This document shows positions 59,718 to 64,000 of a stretch of DNA of 64,000 nt, one piece after another. The stretch is taken from assembly GCF_040111675.1 (NCBI RefSeq), contig NZ_CP157794.1:4237501-4301500 (forward strand), in the 5' to 3' direction. The translations under genes and the position numbers were made by a program. This DNA comes from Salinarimonas sp. GTDB taxonomy: Bacteria > Pseudomonadota > Alphaproteobacteria > Rhizobiales > Beijerinckiaceae. The notes beneath the pieces are model-generated. The model ran no database searches. It was given only the letters and a program-made list of their open reading frames with translations, and was not told the DNA's origin. Each line of letters opens with the position of its first letter. The stretch's first letter is position 1.

Positions 59718-61013
59718 ATGGCGGACATCATCGACATCGTGGCCCGAGAGGTCCTCGACAGCCGCGGCAACCCGACCGTCGAGGCGGACGTGCACCTCGA
59801 CGACGGCGCCTTCGGCACCGCCATCGTGCCGTCGGGCGCCTCGACCGGCGAGCGGGAGGCCGTGGAGCTGCGCGACGGCGACGAGAGCCGCTATCTCGGC
59901 AAGGGCGTCGCCGACGCCGTCGCCGCCGTGGAAGGCGAGATCCGGGATGCGCTCCTCGGCATGAGCGGCTACGACCAGCGCGGCGTCGACGCGGCCATGA
60001 TCGCCGTCGACGGCACCGACAACAAGAGCCGGCTCGGCGCCAACGCGATCCTCGCGGTGTCCCTCGCCGTCGCCAAGGCCGCCGCGGACAGCCAGGGCGT
60101 CCCGCTCTACCGCTACGTCGGCGGCGCCAACGCCCACGTGCTGCCGGCGCCGGGGATGAACATCGTCAACGGCGGCCAGCACGCCGACAATCCCATGGAC
60201 TTCCAGGAGTTCATGATCATGCCGATCGGCGTCGACCGGCTGTCGACGGCGGTGCGCGTGGGCTCGGAGATCTTCCACACGCTCAAGGCCCATCTGCGCC
60301 GGGCCGGGCACGCGACCAACGTCGGCGACGAGGGCGGCTTCGCGCCGAACTTCAGCCACGCCCGCGAGGCGCTCGACTTCATCGTCGAGGCGATCGCCGG
60401 CGCGGGCTACACGCCCGGCGTCGACGTCGGCATCGTGCTCGATCCCGCGTCCTCGGAATTCTACGAGGACGGCGCCTACCACTACTCGGGCGAGAAGCTG
60501 GTCCGCTCCCGCGAGGAGCACGTCCGCTACCTCGAGCAGCTCGTCGCCGATTACCCGATCGTCTCGATCGAGGACCCGATGGCGGAGAACGACCGCGAGG
60601 GCTGGAAGATGATCACGCAGAGCCTCGGCGGGCGCTGCCAGCTCACCGGCGACGACAATTTCTGCACGAACCTGAAATACCTGGAGGCCGGGATCGCGGA
60701 CGGCATCGCCAACTCGATCCTCGTCAAGGTCAACCAGATCGGCAGCCTCACCGAGGCCCTCGATACCGTCGAGCGGGCGCAGAAGGCCGGCTACACCTGC
60801 GTGATGTCGCATCGCTCGGGCGAGACCGAGGACACCACGATCGCGGACCTCGCGGTCGCGACCAATTGCGGCCAGATCAAGACGGGCTCGCTCTCGCGCT
60901 CGGACCGCACCGCCAAGTACAACCGCCTCATCCGCATCGAGGAGCAGCTCGGCGACAGCGCCGTCTACGGCGACGCGTTCCTCGCGCGCGCCCGGGCGAC
61001 GGCGAAGCGGTGA
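59718..61013 (+). CDS. enolase (paralogue in a specialised operon)
   Basis: This 431-residue protein is a full-length enolase. It keeps SGASTGE (mobile loop), the metal-binding Asp and Glu residues (VGDEGGFAPN, SIEDPMAEND, LTGDDNFCTN) and the catalytic Lys in NSILVKVNQIG. It has small deviations from housekeeping enolases: NGGQHADN for NGGAHADN/NGGEHADN and GDDNFCTN for GDDLFVTN. It lies 146 bases after the NDK-like gene and 7 bases before the M28 gene. If a second enolase exists elsewhere in the genome, this copy may act on a modified substrate. It could also simply be the only copy. Confidence 0.85.
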   Translation: MADIIDIVAREVLDSRGNPTVEADVHLDDGAFGTAIVPSGASTGEREAVELRDGDESRYLGKGVADAVAAVEGEIRDALLGMSGYDQRGVDAAMIAVDGTDNKSRLGANAILAVSLAVAKAAADSQGVPLYRYVGGANAHVLPAPGMNIVNGGQHADNPMDFQEFMIMPIGVDRLSTAVRVGSEIFHTLKAHLRRAGHATNVGDEGGFAPNFSHAREALDFIVEAIAGAGYTPGVDVGIVLDPASSEFYEDGAYHYSGEKLVRSREEHVRYLEQLVADYPIVSIEDPMAENDREGWKMITQSLGGRCQLTGDDNFCTNLKYLEAGIADGIANSILVKVNQIGSLTEALDTVERAQKAGYTCVMSHRSGETEDTTIADLAVATNCGQIKTGSLSRSDRTAKYNRLIRIEEQLGDSAVYGDAFLARARATAKR

Positions 61014-61020
61014 GCGCGCC

Positions 61021-62697
61021 GTGACCGCGCCGGCGAGCGGGCTCGATCGGGAGGAGACTTCGGACGAGACCCGGGACCTGCTCGCCGCCTTGTGCGCCTT
61101 CGACCGCTACCAGGCGAGCCCCGGGCTCGCCGCGGCGGCCGACATCCTGGCCGGGCGGGTGTCGGCGCTCGGCTTTCCCGTCTCGGTCGACCGTCGACGG
61201 GTGGACGGGCGCCGATCCTGGTGGACGTTCGAGAGCCCGCAGCCTTGGGCGCCGGCGCGCGCGCGGCTCGTCTGCCCCGGCGTCGTCGCGCTCGACGAGA
61301 CGACGCCCTGCCTCGTCGCCGTGCATTCGCGGGCGACGCCGCCCGGCCGCGACCACGTCGTCGTCGTGCGCCTGGACGAGGCGGGCGCGCCGCCCCCGCC
61401 GGGCGCGCTCGTCCTCGTGCCCGCGAAGAGCTTCCGGATCGACGCGCTCCTCGCGGCGAGCGTGGAGCGCTTCGCGACCGACGCCGCCGCGCGGCAGGCG
61501 CCGGACGGCGCCCCGTTGCGCGGGCGCATCGAGCTTCCCAAGCACGCGCCGCTCACCGGCTTCAGCCTGACGCGCGCCGAATTCGCCGCCCTGCAGGGCA
61601 CGGCGGGCCGCATGCTGGAGGCGAGCCTCGCCCTGGACGAGAGCGCCGACATGCCGGTCGTCTCCTGGTCCCTGCCGGGGGATCGGCCGGGCGAGGTGCT
61701 GCTGATGGCGCATCTGTGCCATCAGATGCCCGGGGCCAACGACAACGCCTCGGGCGTCGCCGGGCTCGTTCTGGCGAGCCGGTTCCTGCGCGATCGCCTG
61801 GCGCATGTGCCCCCGGCGCGGCGGCGGACGATCCGCTTCCTCTCCGGCCCCGAGTTCACCGGGCCCGCGGCGCACCTCCACGGCGACGGCGAGACCCCGC
61901 GGGCGCCGCCGCACGCGGTGATCGACCTCGACATGATCGGCCAGGCCGCGTCGGCCGGCGGCCGGTTCGGGCTGGAGCGCGCCCCCACGGCCGACGGGTT
62001 CGCGCTCGAGGCGCTCGTCGCGACCGCCCTCGACGCCGCGCCGGAGCTCGCCGGCTGGCGGCTGTTCCCCTTCCACGGCTATTCCGACAACGCGATCTTC
62101 GCCGCGGGTCCCTTCGCCGCGCCGACCGTCCAGCTCTGCCACGACCGCGACGCCTACAACCACACCGACGGGGACGCCCCGGAGCGGCTCGACCTCGCCG
62201 TCCTGCACGCGGCGGCCGGGGCGGCCGCGCGCGCGGCGGCGTGGGCGGCCGCGCCCGACCTTCGGGAAGAGAGCTCGGCGCATGCGGCGGTGCGGCGTCA
62301 CCGCCGCCGCTGTGCGCGGCGCGTGGAGGCCGTCGCCGGGCGGGCCGCCCGCGCCGGCGCGGAGGACTGGGCGCAGGCCTATCGGGCCGCGGCGACCGCT
62401 CGTCTCGTGGACGGCGGCGAACGCCGCGAGCGGACCCCGCGCATCCGGCTGTCCGGCCCCCTCGACCTGCGCGGCATCCTCGCGGCGCTTCCCCCGGCGG
62501 ACGCGGCGGAGATCGCGGCGGCGCGGGCGCGCGACAAGGCGACGCTCGCGCGCCTGACGAACGGCGTGGTGGCCTTGTGGGAGGGCGTGGAGCCGGCGGA
62601 GGCGACGCGCGCCGCCTCGTTTGCGCTCGAGCAGCCCTTCGACGCGGGCACGACGGCGCTCGTGGAGCGGGTCCTGCACGCGATCAGCCGCCTGTGA
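61021..62697 (+). CDS. M28-family zinc metallopeptidase, DUF4910-like
   Basis: This 558-residue protein has the di-zinc M28 core: His231 in LLMAHLCHQ, Asp241 in GANDNASG, Glu278 in LSGPEFTG, Asp302/Asp304 in VIDLDMIG, and His381 in YNHTDGD. The N-terminal 220 residues resemble the extra domain of DUF4910-type members (RRSWWTFESPQPW). M28 enzymes are mostly aminopeptidases. It is 7 bases after the enolase gene, starting with GTG. It may trim or release a peptide made by the operon. No signal peptide is evident, so it should be cytoplasmic. Confidence 0.8.
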   Translation: MTAPASGLDREETSDETRDLLAALCAFDRYQASPGLAAAADILAGRVSALGFPVSVDRRRVDGRRSWWTFESPQPWAPARARLVCPGVVALDETTPCLVAVHSRATPPGRDHVVVVRLDEAGAPPPPGALVLVPAKSFRIDALLAASVERFATDAAARQAPDGAPLRGRIELPKHAPLTGFSLTRAEFAALQGTAGRMLEASLALDESADMPVVSWSLPGDRPGEVLLMAHLCHQMPGANDNASGVAGLVLASRFLRDRLAHVPPARRRTIRFLSGPEFTGPAAHLHGDGETPRAPPHAVIDLDMIGQAASAGGRFGLERAPTADGFALEALVATALDAAPELAGWRLFPFHGYSDNAIFAAGPFAAPTVQLCHDRDAYNHTDGDAPERLDLAVLHAAAGAAARAAAWAAAPDLREESSAHAAVRRHRRRCARRVEAVAGRAARAGAEDWAQAYRAAATARLVDGGERRERTPRIRLSGPLDLRGILAALPPADAAEIAAARARDKATLARLTNGVVALWEGVEPAEATRAASFALEQPFDAGTTALVERVLHAISRL

Positions 62698-64000
62698 GGC
62701 CCCCTGCCCCGCCGCCGGCGCGGCCGACGACCGCCTGCGCCCAGGCGCCGAGCACGCCGGCCACGCCGCCGCTCGCGCCCGGGCGGGCGAGGCTCTCCTG
62801 GAAGTAGCGCACGCCGTCGACGGGAGAGCCGACGAGGGTGAGGCGCGGGTCCGGCCGCCCGCGCGCGTCGAGGGCGTGATGACGGGGATCGATCGCGATC
62901 GCTCCCGGCCGATAGCCGGGCTCCCCGTCCGCCCCGGGGTTCTCCCATTGCGTCACGAGCCCGCGATCGAGCAGCGCGCGGTAGAGCGGCGCGCGGCTGC
63001 GCCGCGGATCGAAGCGGCGGACACGCGCGCCGATCACCACGTCGGCGGCGACCCGACAGCCCGTCCGCGGGCCGATCACGGCGAAGCGCCCGCGCTCCGG
63101 GTCGAGCTCGACCCGCGCGCCCGGGCCGGCGGACAGGTCGAGGATGCCCGCCTCCGCGACGGCGAGGAGCTTCTCCATGGGCTCGACGGCGGAGCCGTTC
63201 GAGAGCCGGTTGTAGGCGCGCAGCCGCACGCGGCCGAAGCGCTCCTGCGAGGCGGCCGTGAGGCCCCCGAAGTCGAGCGCGGCCGCGAGCGCCGGCCGCA
63301 GCTCCCGCCAGGCGGCGTCGATGGCGGCCTTGAGCGGGTCGTCGAGATTGCCGACCCGCGCCCGCGCCAGATCGTCGGCGATCGCCGCGCGGGTGCGGGC
63401 CGCCCAGTCGCCGTCGCCCGGGGGAAGCGCGCCCTCCATCAGCGCGAGCCCGTCGAGACGGCGGGTCGATCCGCCGGCGCGCGCGGCCTCGTCCACGGCG
63501 GCGAGGAGCGCCGCCGACGCCTCGCCGGCAGACGCGGCCGGGGCGTCGAGGTAGCGCGCGAGCACGGTCGGGAGGGACGCGCGCAGGGCGCTCCCGACCG
63601 CGTCCGGCGCGGCGGCCGCGTGGTGGACGCAGGCCATCTCGGCGAGGACGAGGGGCAGCACGTCCCGGTCGAAATCGAGCTGCGCCGTCTCCCCGCGGCC
63701 GGGCAGGGTCGTCCATCGGCCGCGGCGCGCCCGCAGGCGCGCGACGGCGTCGATCGACAGGGCGTAGGCTTCATGCGGCGGCGCGCCGCGCGCGGCACGG
63801 ACGTCGCGGGCGCGGGCGAGGACCGGTCGCCCGGAGGGCGACACGCCGACGATCCGCCGCGGCTCGCGCCCGCCCGCCCGGTAGCGCAGCCGGCCGCTCG
63901 CGTCGCGCTCGAAGCCGCCGCCGCGCCCTTCCGTCAGGTGCAGCACGACGTCGATCGCCGACAGGCCGAGCCCGAGCAGCGCGACGGTCGCGCCGGCCGG
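62684..64000 (-). CDS. FAD/NAD(P)-binding protein, N-terminus beyond window
   Basis: This protein has the dinucleotide loop VALLGLGLSAIDVVLHL at the edge of the window (first visible residues) and another motif VVIGARVRRFDPRRS later, with a late FQES segment. It resembles the NAD_binding_9/FAD-NAD(P)-binding group. About 439 residues are visible, and the frame is open to base 64,000. It is convergent with the M28 gene, overlapping it by 14 bases at the 3' ends. Role unknown; it may belong to the next operon. Confidence 0.65.
   Translation of the reverse strand, partial: PAGATVALLGLGLSAIDVVLHLTEGRGGGFERDASGRLRYRAGGREPRRIVGVSPSGRPVLARARDVRAARGAPPHEAYALSIDAVARLRARRGRWTTLPGRGETAQLDFDRDVLPLVLAEMACVHHAAAAPDAVGSALRASLPTVLARYLDAPAASAGEASAALLAAVDEAARAGGSTRRLDGLALMEGALPPGDGDWAARTRAAIADDLARARVGNLDDPLKAAIDAAWRELRPALAAALDFGGLTAASQERFGRVRLRAYNRLSNGSAVEPMEKLLAVAEAGILDLSAGPGARVELDPERGRFAVIGPRTGCRVAADVVIGARVRRFDPRRSRAPLYRALLDRGLVTQWENPGADGEPGYRPGAIAIDPRHHALDARGRPDPRLTLVGSPVDGVRYFQESLARPGASGGVAGVLGAWAQAVVGRAGGGAGGLTGG

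Noticed and set aside
56337..61013. A phosphonate pathway suggested by nucleotidyltransferase, kinase and enolase genes
   Set aside because: No PEP mutase with the EDKXXXXXNS motif or phosphonopyruvate decarboxylase is present in the window, and the enolase keeps the ordinary active site. The idea lacks its entry enzyme.

Overview
The window is 64 kb of very GC-rich DNA from what looks like an alphaproteobacterium. The basis is tightly packed genes with ATGA-type overlaps, strong GC bias at third codon positions, PRC-barrel envelope proteins and a long FadE-type acyl-CoA dehydrogenase. No rRNA, tRNA, CRISPR array or intact insertion sequence was recognised. Genus and order cannot be fixed from the sequence alone.

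Region A (1-10,016) is a candidate RiPP locus. A 159-residue protein (2831-3310) carries a Val/Asn segment repeating every six residues. It is followed by a radical SAM enzyme, a methyltransferase with an NPP motif of the kind used by amide N-methyltransferases, a HlyD/MacA-type adaptor and a small secreted protein. A MacB-type permease, its ATPase, a fused ABC exporter, a DUF1648-like membrane protein and an alpha/beta hydrolase flank this core. The Asn spacing recalls the Asn ladder of polytheonamide-type beta-helical peptides, but the leader is not a recognisable proteusin leader.

Region B (10,255-33,486) is a large, mostly minus-strand gene cluster of type II fatty acid/polyketide character. 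A fused PabA-PabB protein and a PabC-like lyase should make 4-aminobenzoate. A ligase could activate it. Ketosynthases (two with an intact triad, one with the active Cys replaced by Trp, one truncated), an acyltransferase, a ketoreductase, a dehydratase, a thioesterase and two carrier proteins could extend it to an aryl-polyene-like chain. An arylamine N-acetyltransferase homologue, a membrane-anchored acyltransferase, a GcvT-like folate-binding protein and an ATP-grasp ligase are candidate tailoring enzymes. A Lol-like set (LolA, LolD, LolE homologues), an outer-membrane barrel protein and an ABC-2 exporter suggest delivery to the outer membrane. Base and codon use here look less extremely GC-biased than in the flanks, which would fit horizontal acquisition.

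Region C (33,516-41,891) is a two-gene minus-strand unit: an AAA+ ATPase and a 2079-residue SIR2-like/STAND NTPase/repeat protein. The architecture is that of Avs-type antiphage proteins, but the ATPase partner is unusual.

Region D (42,083-54,753) is ordinary: a small membrane protein, a lipoamide dehydrogenase-like flavoprotein, two PRC-barrel proteins, a beta-oxidation operon (acyl-CoA dehydrogenase, thiolase, hydratase/dehydrogenase, CoA transferase/hydrolase) and a metallophosphoesterase.

Region E (54,829-64,000) starts with a frameshifted acetyltransferase. It then holds a second candidate peptide locus: a 28-codon ORF with a strong ribosome binding site, a DUF6065-like protein, an NTP_transf_5-like protein, an MFS transporter, an NDP-kinase-like protein, an enolase and an M28 metallopeptidase. 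A convergent FAD/NAD(P)-binding protein runs off the window.
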